In this document: positions 45,860-56,752 of the stretch, one piece after another
How positions within the stretch are numbered: the first letter of the stretch is position 1
How the letters are laid out: each line of letters starts with the position of its first letter
Assembly (NCBI GenBank): GCA_949130485.1
Contig: OX422184.1
Coordinates: 10,857,996 to 10,921,995, forward strand
Origin: Agelas oroides
Taxonomy: Eukaryota; Porifera; Demospongiae; Agelasida; Agelasidae
Direction of reading: 5' to 3'
DNA: 64,000 bases
Notes under the pieces: generated by a model
Database searches by the model: none
Told to the model about the DNA's origin: nothing
What the model saw: only the letters and a program-made list of their open reading frames with translations
Program-made: the position numbers and the translations under genes

Positions 45860-46114
45860 GACAGTCTACATACAAAAAAAGTGCATTTAGAGTATGAGTG
45901 TTTTATTAAAAATTTGCTCACATTATCACATATCTGTGGAGAACTTGACAACCAGACAAGATCAAAGCGAGACCAGTGATCACCACGTGGCTAGTTGATG
46001 AAGCTTGCGCTCACATGAACGTAGTTAATGTCATCTAATTGGAGTAGATAGTGACTTCTGACCCTATAAATCCGGAAGTATCAGGGGGCGGAGCTACCAA
46101 CAAGTTATCCCCGC
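45860..46114. other. Short non-coding stretch
   Basis: Between the pogo-like and Penelope-like elements; nothing recognised, terminal repeats of the pogo-like element not found. Confidence 0.4.
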
Positions 46115-48302
46115 GGAGAGCCCCCCCAGACGCAGGATGACAGCATCAGCAGCATACAAGAGACACCGAACAGCCAATTTAGGCTGGTACTCTCAGTAAC
46201 CCCGTGCATGCCCCGTATAAGTAGTATAGAATCTGTTAACCATAGCCCTTCCCCCTTACTGTTTAGCCCTACACCCACCGCAAGCCCAGTCCATGCCCCT
46301 ACCCCTGATTCCACCCAGGACCAGCCACCTCCCCCTCCACTTAGCCCCACTAACAGTCTAACCTCTTCCCATAGCACTAGCCCCCAGCATGAAGAATCCC
46401 TATCTGGATCCATCAAACTATTCAGCCCTCCTGCACCCTCACCAAAGAGGAGACTTCGATACTCAGCAAAGGTTTAGGTTTTGTCCCAACCCCACCCATA
46501 CCACACCCATCTGCCATTCAGAAAGACATAAACAAATTTGCCCGTACCCTTAGGCTTAAATATGAGTTTCAGCAAAACAGGACAAAGAAAAGGAAATTTA
46601 AACCCCAAAGCAATTACATACCCCCCCCATCAACGAATAATTGCCTAGAAGACTATATATATGCCCTCAAGATAGAAGCTACCAAGTTGAAACCACATAG
46701 GACTAGAAACAATCTAAGCCAACGCCAACGAATAGCCCTCAGAAAACTTAGAAAAAGGAAAGACATTATCATCAAAAAGGCAGACAAAGGATCCACTGTT
46801 GTAATACAAGATAGACAGGAATACATTGAAACTGGTTTACAGCATCTTTCAGATAGAGATACGTACAATGAGCTTCAGGAAGACCAGACTAAACAAGTAG
46901 CCGAAGAAGTAACCCAAGCTGTTAGATCCATGTACCAAGAGGGACACATAGATAAACCCACTGCTTAGTACCTCCTACCTCCATGAATGGTGAGGACACA
47001 GGAAATGTACTTCCTAAAAAAGATACATAAAAACCCACCCTCAGCTAGGCCCATAGTCTCAGGTTGTGATGGTCCAACTGAAAAGATTTCAGCTTACTTC
47101 TGAAATCCAGAATCCTTTCTGAAACAAACCCCTCCCCCATACATTGGAAGAGATACATAGATGATATATTTTTAGTGTGGACTGACACGAAAGAAAGCCT
47201 GGAACAGTTCATCAAAAGCATCAACAACCTACACCCGCGCATTAATTTTACTGCCGAGTTTTCAACAGACGAAATCACGTTCTTTGACCTATGCTTATAC
47301 AAAGGGGAGAAATTTGCCAAGGAAGGCATCCTGGATATCAAAACCCATATCAAGCCCACCAATACCCAACAGTATGTACATGCCTCATCTGCCCACCCCC
47401 CTGGAATGGGCCGGGGTATCATCAAAGGTGAACTACTTAGATACCTCCGAACGAACTCAAACGAAGCTACATTCCAAACGCACAGAGAGAAGCATGTCGA
47501 AAATATGAAAAAAAGAGGATATAGGCAAGAGACCATAGACCAGAGCATTAGAGGGATTAAATTCCCTGACAGACTAAAAACGCTAGCAAGCAAACCACAC
47601 GCTGGAGATGAACACCTAACTTTCACTACTACATATTCACCGCATTTACCAACACACCGCCTCAGAAGATTGCTTGTTAAACACTGGCACCTCATCGAGA
47701 AATCCCCGCTACTTTCTAGACTTTTCCAAAATAGACCCACGGTAGCCTTTAGAACCCATAAGAGCATCAGAAAACAGCTTACCCGAGCAAGACTAGAGGA
47801 CTCAAAGATCGTATATAAAATTGACCGAGACCTCACTCTCCTTTGTGAACCCCTGCCTGCCCTGAATGCACCCCCACTAATCAAAAGATGCAGTAATAAC
47901 TGCTTGACATGCAGAGCCCTCGATACCAAACCTTATATTAAGAGCACCTCCAAAGGTACATACCACAACCTCAAGATTACAAACACCATCAGCTGTAAAA
48001 CAAGGAATGTCATCTATGTAATAACATGCACTAGATGTAAAGTCCAATATGCAGGAATGACCACACAACCCTTACACAATAGATTCAGAAACCATTTGAG
48101 AGAAATGTTCACCAAAAGACCAGCTAACTGGGTACAAACTCGCCTGTATAGACATGTCCAACAGAACCACCACATCCCCTCTGACGTCCAAGTCCAGACA
48201 GTTGAAAGCACAGAAGATCAAAGAAGTCTGAAGAAGAGAGAAAGTGCTTGGATCAAGGCCTTAAGAACAATAGAACCCTACGGACTAAATATCATCCCAT
48301 AG
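46115..48302 (+). mobile_element. Penelope-like element with GIY-YIG endonuclease (fossil)
   Basis: Parts in order on the plus strand: a proline/serine-rich leader (46,120-46,440); the Penelope hallmark LSKGLGFVPTPP at about 46,465; an N-terminal RT-side region with KKADKGSTVVIQDRQEYI (46,687-46,968); an RT segment with RPIVS; the YIDD catalytic box at about 47,154; and a long C-terminal region to 48,302 with zinc-like C-x2-C pairs and the GIY-YIG endonuclease (VIYVITCTRC...YAGMTTQ, then R-x-R-x-H). The C-terminal 375 codons are uninterrupted. As a whole it is broken in a few places and the RT core is incomplete. A second copy of the leader follows at 48,847. Confidence 0.85.
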
Positions 48303-48846
48303 CCTCCCTACACCTACTGCCATTGCTCCCGTTTTGTTGTCCCTCCAGGGTTCGTTCCCTGGAGTATACCTCCCTTATTATTTTTTGTTTTTTGTTTGTA
48401 TTTGAAGGCAAAACGACAAACAGAACTCACCGAAGTAAAAAAAGTGACTTAAATAGACCTGAGCATGATGAAAATGGGGTGACCTTACAAAGAGACAGAC
48501 AGGTACCAGATATAAAGGAAATCTAAAAGTGACCTACTGGGTTGTCATGTTTGTACAGTTGGTTTATCTTATCATTTGGTTCTGTCCCTTTAGGCCTTTC
48601 ACATGCTAGCCTATAAACTTCGACCACGTTGAGGTCGCTCCAGGTAAGGGCCATGACACTGCAATAAACACCAGAAATTCAGCTCATGACTTGAGTGTAA
48701 AGCTTAGTCCATGCATGTGTAGACACACTGATAGTAGCTGTCCTGGCTGTTGGCATATGTGATACCTAGCTATCTACTTAGTCATAAAGTTTTGCCAACC
48801 CCCTCCTACTGTCCTCATCAATAAGCCTATACCGCAGCGCCGCAGT
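48303..48846. other. Non-coding sequence between Penelope parts
   Basis: Probably 3' untranslated region of the Penelope-like element followed by spacer; T-rich near 48,370-48,400. No gene recognised. Confidence 0.4.
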
Positions 48847-49330
48847 ATGACGTCATTTTTGAAACTACTGCACTATACTACTCGCCTGAGATACGCACTT
48901 CGGTCCAGGGAGATCTATACTGAGGAACCGATTACGTCCCCGGAGATACTGTCAGAGCCCCCCCAGACGCAGGATGACAGCATCAGCAGCATACAAGAGA
49001 CACCGAACAGCCAATTTAGGCTGGTACTCTCGGTAACCCTGTGCATGCCCCGTATAAGTAGTATAGAATCTGTTAACCATAGCCCTTCCCCCTTACTGTT
49101 TAGCCCCACATCCACTGCAAGCCCAGTCCATGCCCCTACCCCTGATTCCACCCAGGACCAGCCACCTCCCCCTCCACTTAGCCCCACTAACAGTCTAACC
49201 TCTTCCCATAGCACTAGCCCCCAGCATGAAGAATCCCTATCTGGATCCATCAAACTATTCAGCCCCACCCCCAGCATAATCCAGAACAAGTGGCCATCAC
49301 CCCCCCCTCCCTCAACGATCCCCACGCATT
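48847..49330 (+). mobile_element. Second copy of the Penelope 5' leader (direct repeat)
   Basis: 48,954-49,265 repeats 46,117-46,430 in the same orientation with only a few differences (shared CAGACGCAGGATGACAGCAT). This copy extends further upstream, starting MTSFLKLLHYTTRLRYALRS, and thus keeps leader sequence missing from the first. Penelope-like elements often lie as partial tandem copies (pLTR arrangement), which this fits. It changes to unrelated sequence after about 49,270-49,330. Confidence 0.75.
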
Positions 49331-50759
49331 AGGAGAAGACACAATTTACACAACTATGCGAGCCTTGCCTCAACAAATGGGAGCTACAATGTGTGTAGCA
49401 GTGTTGGCGCTCCCCCACCCAATACCCCAACCTCTCGCTTGAGGTACTTGAACAAAGCCGTAAGTTCGCAAATTTACAAGAAATATGACTGGCAGCATCG
49501 GGCAGGGCTAAGAGAACTACCGCATGCATTACGTCATTACACGTTGCGGGCGAAAATAATGGCACTATAATTTTATAAGACTTAAAAGATGTTTACACCT
49601 GTAATGTTTTTTTTAAGTCTTTTGTATATATAGTTGCAGAGCTGGGCAGGGTCTGGAAATGAGGCTATGCAGGGTGTGAAAGGGCCCCCAGGGGGGCACT
49701 ACTAGCCTATATAGACTTACTTCCTGGAATGAGGCCACATTTCAGTGACCTCGCATTTGAAGGCAACAAAAAAAAAAATCAACTTCCTGTTTCTGGTCTG
49801 TGTGCCCATGAAATCTCAGAGTAGTATAGCTCCATTGCTACGATTGTGCCATATCGACGACCCTCGAAGCTTTACCGTACTGTTATGTCATTACCTAGCC
49901 TTAACCTATTATTGTTGCTATTTATGTATCTCTTGTCTTTAGTATTATTATACAAAGGGATGCAGCTACCACCTGCACTCCAGTAGTCACCATTTTCTTT
50001 TCCAATTCCGTGCGGTTATGCTTTATATAAATATATAAACATCTACTTGGGCTGCGCTACAGTACCGAAGTGAATTTCAAAGCTCTAATCTGATTGGTTG
50101 GGTGAGAGGGGGGTTAATTTAGGGTGTTGTTAATAGTTCGTACCAAGATGTTGAACCTTCATCCTCAACTTGCAACTCTTCAAGCCGCCTCCAAATGCTT
50201 TGAGACCTTGTTGCCTGCAGCAGTAGCTACCATTTCACACTAATGACACGAACACCAGCATACATTTGACATCCTACATAGCCTCTTCCCCAGGTGTTCC
50301 TTGCCTGTACTTTTACAAGCTACAGTTGGAGGTGGGGAAGACTTGGGAATGAGATGTATGCAAGTGGGAAAAGATAGTGTTATGGAACACTAATGCACCA
50401 TACAACTCCCTCACGCTCGCCCCACAATGCACTGCACCCCCCTAGTACATTCGACTAATAGTAGTGATACCAAATGAAAATTTCTTTTGTTGATAATATT
50501 CTATTTTTTGACACCAAAAAATTTTATAACTCTTGCTCTACCATATGCTTCAAGAATTAAACAAATATCTCATTCAGTTCCTGAGATAGGAATTTTTTAA
50601 GTATGGCAAGTCATTGAAAGTCTGTGCACTACTTTGCTATGTAAACTGTGGCACCAGTAGAGTATTGTTTACACTATCACTTCATTAGCAACTACTTATC
50701 AAAACCACCATAAAACACATCCCAAGGGACACAGATATGGTACAAAATTTAAATCCCCT
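49331..50759. other. Non-coding stretch with a MITE-like fragment
   Basis: 50,279-50,356 starts TAGCCTCTTCCCCAGG and ends with an imperfect inverted partner (GGGGAAGACTTGGGAATGAGA), a probable decayed member of the MULE-like family. 49,580-49,622 has a small inverted repeat (AAGACTTAAAA / TTTTAAGTCTTTT). No gene is supported. Confidence 0.45.
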
Positions 50760-51647
50760 CTCTCAATGTCAATAAATAGGTTCAGTGACAGTACTGTATC
50801 CTCACCATCGTATATCACGTTAAACCAGTCATGTAGTTCCTGGAACCAGACTTAAAATCTTCCCATAATACAAGAGTTCTGAGCCATCAGGTTCTCTCCA
50901 TTTGTGGCATATACGCCTCCTTCTCTCTTCTAGCTCAGCAACCTTTGATGAAAATGCTTCTTCAATATCATCCAACTGAGCACGAAGTTCACTATTTTCC
51001 TGAGACATGGAATCAACTCCATCTTCATTTTTGTGTTTTGATTGATAAATTCTCTGGCGAAGACAGTGAACTGAACTTTGTGCACATTGCAACCTAGTCT
51101 CAAGTTTCTTTACAGTCTTATCTTGAGCTTTTTGTTCTCTTTCCATTTCCTTGACTTGAGCTTGGGATTGTGCCAACTTGACATCTCGCCTTTTTATTCG
51201 TTTATTTACGTTTCTAATACTAAGTGTTTGTAGTTTAGCAGATAGTTCCTCTACTTTAGCCTTTTCCTTGGAAAGAGCAGTGTCTTCGGTAGGGGTAGGC
51301 GGAACAATATGCACACCACAGAAAGGCTCATCAAACAGAGCTTGAAGTTCGTGCTTTTTTTTGTTGCGAAGCAACTCACATCTTTTCTTGTCCAATCTAC
51401 CAACCATCACTTTGAAGCTATTAAAAGGAGTCGTGAATGATGAGTCACATACATATTTTACAGATTCATAAAACTTTATCCACGAAGTGCCTCTACTTTT
51501 TCGAATTTGACTTAGTTCATATATAGGTCCCTTCTTGATATTAGCAATTTTCATTGTTGGTGGATGTGTGCTTGCCCGATAAAACTCATCAATAGTTAGT
51601 CCAAGGTTCATACAATACTCGCCAGCGTACTCAGCCATTGTAGCCAT
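50760..51647 (-). CDS. Coiled-coil protein with Tudor-like C-terminus, frame slip near end
   Basis: Start chosen at 51,647 (MATMAEYAGEYCMNLG) because an acceptor (ACTTGCAG|GATAATG) lies just upstream. Residues 1-110 are a globular domain of unknown family; about 115-245 form a long coiled coil rich in Lys, Glu and Gln. The end, HKWREPDGSELLYYGKILSL VPGT, is the first half of a Tudor/chromo-like barrel. The frame stops at 50,829, but one frame over and directly adjoining, WFNVIYDGEDTVLSLNLF continues the barrel. So there is a one-base discrepancy near 50,835. Either a pseudogene or a sequence error. This combination recalls transposon-associated nuclear proteins of sponges and corals; the specific family is not recognised. 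Confidence 0.6.
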
Positions 51648-52566
51648 TATCCTGCAAGTGTACAAGAGTAGTGAAGGAGTTAACCTCGGATAGAGAACAC
51701 ATTGGTGTTATATTTAAAACTTAGAGCAACAGTAATTGTACAAAAAATGGTTCACTACCTCCCGCACTTTTCCGTTAGAGATAATTTATGCTTAACATTC
51801 CCAACAAGGGTAATTTTGCCTGCTGATTCTGAATATTGGTGTTACATTGTTGTACTCTCCCCGGATATGCCTAAAACGACTAATACCTGACCTTTACGTT
51901 GTAGCTAGCATAAAAATAATACCAGATTCAAAATCAGCAATACAAAATACCCCTAGGTACGACTTACTTGTTCGTTTCACGCGATTGTTGACTTATAATT
52001 CTTTACTGAACTTCGGTGCCATTGCTTGAATTCAACTTTTCATAAATTTGAGCACGCCCATTTTTATATTGAAATGCATATGCGGATAATTGGAGAAAAA
52101 GTTTGACGATCATTATCTAAGCAACCGCTGGACGAAATCTCACCGGACCAAGCTTGTTGTGAAGGTCTATCACTCTAGAATAAGGATCTGTTACTAAAAT
52201 AGACTACAAAAAAGTGAGCTAGCTTCAGTGATTTTTTCTTTAAGTGCAGTAGTTTTGGTTAGTATCTGGAATGGCTACTAATAGGGCTAGCGAGTGCTGT
52301 GAAAAGTACTTTGGATCTCCGGCTGCGCGCGCACAGTGTGCAGCGGCTAGCGCGCGCGTATAGCGCAGTATGACGTAACCGTTTCAACGGCCACGCCGCC
52401 GATGGATGAGTCAAGTATCCACAAAGAGCGAGTTCAGTGAAGCGACGTCCCCGAAGCGACTTCCCAAAAGTTCTCAACTTGCAAATCTTCAAGCTGCGCA
52501 AGACCTTGAGACGTATCCGAAGCGACTTCTCTGAGAAGCGACGTCCCTCGGAAGCACCGAGTGAAC
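51648..52566. promoter_or_regulatory. Possible divergent promoter region
   Basis: The minus-strand coiled-coil gene and the plus-strand membrane-protein gene start back to back about 0.9 kb apart. 52,310-52,420 is clearly richer in CpG and GC (GCGCGCGC motifs) than the rest of the window. 52,435-52,560 holds a repeated GAAGCGACTTC/GAAGCGACGTCC motif. A promoter function is inferred from position and composition. Confidence 0.35.
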
Positions 52567-52584
52567 ATGAATACGGTGGACATT
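52567..52584 (+). CDS. Candidate membrane protein, first coding exon (18 bp)
   Basis: ATG AAT ACG GTG GAC ATT followed by the donor GTAAGT gives MNTVDI in phase 0. It joins in frame with the next exon. Choosing this start over longer upstream frames is supported by the phase match to a well-bounded hydrophobic exon; the upstream frames do not join in phase. Confidence 0.5.
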
Positions 52585-52755
52585 GTAAGTGCAAACTGAA
52601 ACGATTGGTAACAGTAGCTGTACTGTATAAGATGGCCATGTGCCTAAGACATTCATGCAACCATTTTGATGTTGCTGTAGCTGTACTGTATGTTTTCATT
52701 TTCAATTGGTAACAGTAACTGTACTGTGTATAAGTTTTCTTTCCTTTTTTCACAG

Positions 52756-52842
52756 GGGTTTCTCGACAAACTGGCTATAACCATGGCAGTTGTCGCACTA
52801 CTGGTCATATTAACTTTTGGGGGGTTCATGTGCTACTACATC
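52756..52842 (+). CDS. Candidate membrane protein, transmembrane exon
   Basis: The exon is bounded by TTTTCACAG| and |GTAAGT, 87 bp, phase 0 at both ends. It encodes GFLDKLAITMAVVALLVIL and a short tail FGGFMCYYI: one strongly hydrophobic helix of about 21 residues preceded by an acidic/basic pair. With MNTVDI in front this gives a protein anchored by an N-terminal membrane helix (signal-anchor). Later candidate exons of the gene are at 56,753 and 57,496. No family is recognised. Confidence 0.55.
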
Positions 52843-52970
52843 GTAAGTGAACATTCTGTTGCATATTTTATTCACACTAATGCGCTTGATTGAAGTTCCA
52901 GTGTTGTTTTAGTATAGGTTTTGTGCTTTACTTTTGGTTTAGTTTAGTTGTAGTTTCCCAGTTTCTAATA

Positions 52971-53147
52971 CAGCAGATTGCAAAAGTCTTACAACAAGCA
53001 AGCTGAACAGTGGAAAACCACAATTGATGCTTGAACAGAGAGGAAGGGCATGCTGAGGCGGGAAAGATAATCAGATTCATATGCGGTAAATCAATTATGC
53101 TTTTCCACTGTTCAGCTTGCTTGTTGCAAGACTTTTGCAATCTGCTG
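52971..53147. mobile_element. TA-flanked MITE, 177 bp, copy 1
   Basis: Terminal inverted repeats of about 55 bp: CAGCAGATTGCAAAAGTCTT at the left and the complement at the right. TA lies on both sides (52,969-52,970; 53,148-53,149), as for Tc1/mariner. Copy 2 at 56,514-56,697 has the same arms with the unique core in the opposite orientation, meaning the two inserted facing opposite ways. It lies in an intron of the candidate membrane-protein gene. Confidence 0.8.
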
Positions 53148-53486
53148 TAGTTTCAATTACTAAAACTCTGAAACCCTTTACTAAAAGGTATTTAGTTACA
53201 GTTATCAGTGAAAATAGGCTGTTTTCTGTTTTAGTATAGTTATGGTTTCTTGTATGTTCTTGGATATTTTAGTTATAGTTCCCAGCTTAGCAAAAAGTTT
53301 TTAGTTAACTAGAGGGTACATTTGGGGATATTGTATATCGTAAGGATATTTCATACCGGGTACAAAATATCCTAGAATATTACATATGGGGATACAAATT
53401 TCCAGGGATGCCAAATATTCTATAACACCAGTTTAGATATTGCACAAAGCAGGTCTTGATAGCAGACTGAGTCATCTGACTATGGC

Positions 53487-53681
53487 ATGAACCTTTTATT
53501 TTATTTCCCATATGTAGATATGGTGGATGTGCATCCTACAGCATCTTACTTTAACTCTGACGATCGTGTGACAAGGCAGACTGTGAGTGACAGACAGCAG
53601 GATGTACGCTGGCTTCAGGTACGCGACTGGCATGACCGCTCATACATAGCACGGATTCCCCTGCTAGCTCATGGTTTCACT
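53487..53681 (+). CDS. Possible exon ending at a MITE border
   Basis: The frame DMVDVHPTASYFNSDDRV continues through RQQDVRWLQ (with a GTACGC donor option) to ...LAHGFT, and the stop codon TAG is the first three bases of the adjoining MITE. The acceptor option at 53,513 (ATGTAG|ATATGG) is not in phase with the transmembrane exon, so an unseen exon or a different gene is needed. Tentative. Confidence 0.3.
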
Positions 53682-54377
53682 TAGTCTCGTCCCCAGACCC
53701 CCCTTCAACCCTCCAAGAGGAAAGGGGGGTCTGGTGAATATAGTACAAAATTTTTGTACCTCCGCGGAATTTCGGCGGCACAATCTGATTGGCTGATTTG
53801 GCAATTATCTCACCTGTACTGGGCTTCCTTACCGCAAGCCACTTAGCTTTACTCATCACACCTTAGCAGACCAGTAGATTTATGTTCATCGGCGAATTTT
53901 GGCGCATGGAAGTCACGGAGGCAGACGTAAGTCCATCGTAGTTATTGTAAGCCCTCTGAAGGTGCTCATGCTTGATGTAGCCGAGGCATTCACGGCAATG
54001 GACACAAGTCACGCAAATTTCGTTAGCCAACACTACAGTTCTGAGAGACTTTCACAGTTCCACTGCCCAGGTAGTGAAACCGAAGACTTCTATCCCTTTC
54101 ATAACAGCTTTCCAGCTGCTCGAGATTCGCTGGAGAATATCTAAGCTTGTTGAACGATGGTCGCTACGATTCTTGTATCAATCGCTGGTCCGTCAATCAA
54201 ATTTGCCATGTTGTTATTACACGAACACGTGCCTTCGTGGGCAGAAATGTAGTTACACCGTCATCAACCAATCAGATTCATCCCACCGAAATTCCGGGGA
54301 CTTCAAATTTGTATGTATGCAAGTTTACCAGACCCTCCTCCTCCTCCTCCGCGTGTGAGGGTCTGGTTCTGAGACTA
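53682..54377. mobile_element. MULE-like MITE, 696 bp
   Basis: Ends TAGTCTCGTCCCCAGACCCC and GAGGGTCTGGTTCTGAGACTA. Inner arms share CCGCGGAATTTCGG / CCGAAATTCCGGGG. No convincing 9-bp duplication at the flanks (ggtttcact against cattgactc), so one border may be altered. Confidence 0.65.
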
Positions 54378-54418
54378 CATTGACTCCATCTTAAAATGTA
54401 GGACCACATAGCTCGATG

Positions 54419-55481
54419 TAGCCTTGTCCCCAGGCCCTGCCAAAAAAATTAGGAAAAGGGCCTGGTCACACATGCCAAATAAATTCCAGAATATGCTGTG
54501 TCAGCAGTCTTCGGTTGGAGTAGACGAATCACGTTAGTTCATGACCAATTACCACATTCTTTACCACGTGAACTTAGTAGTAGCCTTGTTCCAAAACTGA
54601 TTAAGAAGGGGAATGAGGGTACAAGACTTTTTGTAGGCCTTAAAATTTAGATTTAGAAACTTAAAGTGCATTTGCGCTTGATAGGCTACTACTCTTGTCT
54701 CACGATTGAGCTTCTAGTCGCTTCTTGCCAAGATCTGTTCACTTATTCTGTAACGCCATTGGCACTAACCGTGATCTCACACAAGGCATGTGCTGTTGCA
54801 CTAGCCTCGTTCCCAGGCTCTCCCCGCTAAGGAGGGGGAGAGGCTGGTACATTTTAACACGTGCGTGACGTCAAGGGTAGACACGACTTAATTGCGTGGG
54901 GGTGGACTAAGCTGGGGGCCCACACACGTTCCAGCACAAGCGTTTTCAAGACTACTACAGTCTTCTTTTTGGGTGAATATGGCTTTAGTGTATTACCTTC
55001 GTCTTTGCAGTCAGCATTATATAGTTGTCCACGTAGAACTAGTCGATTTCTTGAGGCTGTGGCAACCACTCAAACAACAACGACGCTAGCTTACAACACA
55101 CAACAAATCACGAAATTTCTTGTGCCGTGTCTGATGCTCTGAGAATCTACTACACCGGTCTACCTTGCGATTTACGGCTGCTGTACCCAGCGGTTTTTGT
55201 GCCATTGTAGCTACGCGTGTACTTGCCTCGATCACGAGTTCGAACTATGTGGGCGGGCTTCCGTGCATGCCCACGTGCAATTAAGTCGTGTCTACCTCGC
55301 GTCTACCCTTGACGTCACGCACATGATAAAGTGTACCAGGCTCTTCCCGACCTTAGCCGGGAGAGCCTGGGAGCGAGGCTACTGTTACACAATATGCTGA
55401 CTCGGCTCATACAAAAGGAATTTTGCAAGTGTGACCAGCCCCATTACCCAATTTTTGGGGCAGGGCCTGGGGATGAGGTTA
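54419..55481. mobile_element. MULE-like MITE hosting a nested copy, 9-bp duplication
   Basis: Ends TAGCCTTGTCCCCAGGCCCT and AGGGCCTGGGGATGAGGTTA. Flanks agctcgatg (54,410-54,418) and agctagatg (55,482-55,490) agree at 8 of 9. Without the nested element and one copy of its duplication the element is about 474 bp. Confidence 0.75.
54802..55381. mobile_element. MULE-like MITE, 580 bp, nested inside another
   Basis: Ends TAGCCTCGTTCCCAGGCTCT and AGAGCCTGGGAGCGAGGCTA. Flanks ctgttgcac (54,793-54,801) and ctgttacac (55,382-55,390) agree at 8 of 9. Arms carry ACGTGCGTGACGTCAAGGGT and ACCCTTGACGTCACGCAC. It lies wholly within 54,419-55,481. Confidence 0.8.
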
Positions 55482-55542
55482 AGCTAGATGTCCTACTTAG
55501 TAGGACTGGTGGGTGTGAGTCCAAAGGTACCCTCCATCTTAG

Positions 55543-55863
55543 TAGTCTTGTGCCCAGACCCAACCCTCTCACGAGGAAAGGGTCTGGTGTCACAAGCCTG
55601 AATCCTTGGGCTTTCGGAAGTGTTGAAGCCTTGTAATTGTTAGTGTAGAATTACAAATTGCTCAGTGTTGGATAATGAATCTCATAACACGCTTTGAGCG
55701 GTATGATTGAAGTACTTCTTCTCGCTTCCGCATTATTCCAATAAACGCTGCTCTGCAATTTGATTGACCGCTCCAAGCTTCTGGAGCTAGCCCAAGGATT
55801 TGGACTTGTGACACCAGACCCCTTCTCCTCGCGTGAGCTGGGTGGGGTCTGGGCACGCGACTA
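55543..55863. mobile_element. MULE-like MITE, 321 bp, exact 9-bp duplication
   Basis: Ends TAGTCTTGTGCCCAGACCC and GGGTCTGGGCACGCGACTA. The exact repeat ccatcttag flanks it at 55,534-55,542 and 55,864-55,872. Arms include GGGTCTGGTGTCACAAGCC. A decayed relative is at 2648-2812, and a further fragment (GGCTTGTGTCACCTGATTC) at about 57,645. Confidence 0.85.
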
Positions 55864-55872
55864 CCATCTTAG

Positions 55873-56513
55873 TTGCTTACAAGGGGGTTGTACTTAATAA
55901 CTTGGGTCTCAGCCTGTTGCTGAGTGTTTTCTTGTTTTGTAAGCTATACGAAGACCCGACATCTAGTTTTCATTCTCAGTTAATTTTCTTGATGTCTACA
56001 TTTTGCAGTACATCTCTCCAGTTATGAAATAAGACGCCACAGCCTCTAAACATACTATCTGCGGTAAAAAAATAGGCACTATATGCTCGCTATAGCTTGT
56101 GGGTGGGGTTTCAATGCTGACTATTCGAGCTACAAGCATTGGACAAGAATTGTGAGCGAGTATTACACCAGGAAACCGCACTTGGCACGTACTACGTTTG
56201 TACGGCAAACAACTAGCACCATTTATTGAAGAACATCCAAACAACAGAGCAATTTCCGCTCGCGGCATTTAATTACCGATAATTTAAAAAAATAGCCGCC
56301 CGACACATGACAATCATGTCATATCGCCTGCACTGTAATATTTGGTGGTGCACTCACCTCCAGGCTAACCCAAGCTGACCCAGGCCTTAGTAGACCTAAT
56401 GGTTCAGTTACAGTTTTCTGCTTGACCTGGTGGTTTGATTAACCCTTTAACACTGATACTGCAGTAATTTCTGCTGCTTCTTTCTCCCTGGACGGGGAGG
56501 CAAGAGATTGATA
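55873..56513. other. Non-coding stretch, nothing recognised
   Basis: About 640 bp with no supported features, probably intronic to the candidate membrane-protein gene. Confidence 0.45.
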
Positions 56514-56697
56514 CAGCAGATTGCACAAGTCTTGCAACAAGCAAGCTGAACAGTGGAAAACCATAATTGAGTTACTGCGTATGAATCTGATTATCTTTCC
56601 CGCCTCAGCATGCCCTTCCTCTCTGTTCAAGCATAGTAAATCAATTGTGGTTTTCCACTGTTCAGTTTGCTTGTTGCAAGACTTTTGCAATCTGCTG
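56514..56697. mobile_element. TA-flanked MITE, 184 bp, copy 2
   Basis: Same terminal repeats as 52,971-53,147, with TA at 56,512-56,513 and 56,698-56,699. The core is reversed relative to copy 1. Arms of the two copies differ at only a few positions, suggesting fairly recent spread. Confidence 0.8.
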
Positions 56698-56752
56698 TAC
56701 TACTCTAGGTGGTAGACAAGTATCCCCACATCCTATAACTACAGTGGTAAAG

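Noticed and set aside
47045-47929. 294-codon minus-strand open frame
   Set aside because: It is the antisense of the Penelope C-terminal coding region, with low-complexity hydrophobic composition typical of a shadow frame.
48915-49325. Glycine/tryptophan-rich minus-strand open frame, also at 46,105-46,416
   Set aside because: Antisense of the proline/serine-rich Penelope leader.
52259-52753. 164-codon minus-strand open frame over the GC-rich region
   Set aside because: It overlaps the start of the better-supported plus-strand gene and consists largely of translated GAAGCGACTTC repeats.
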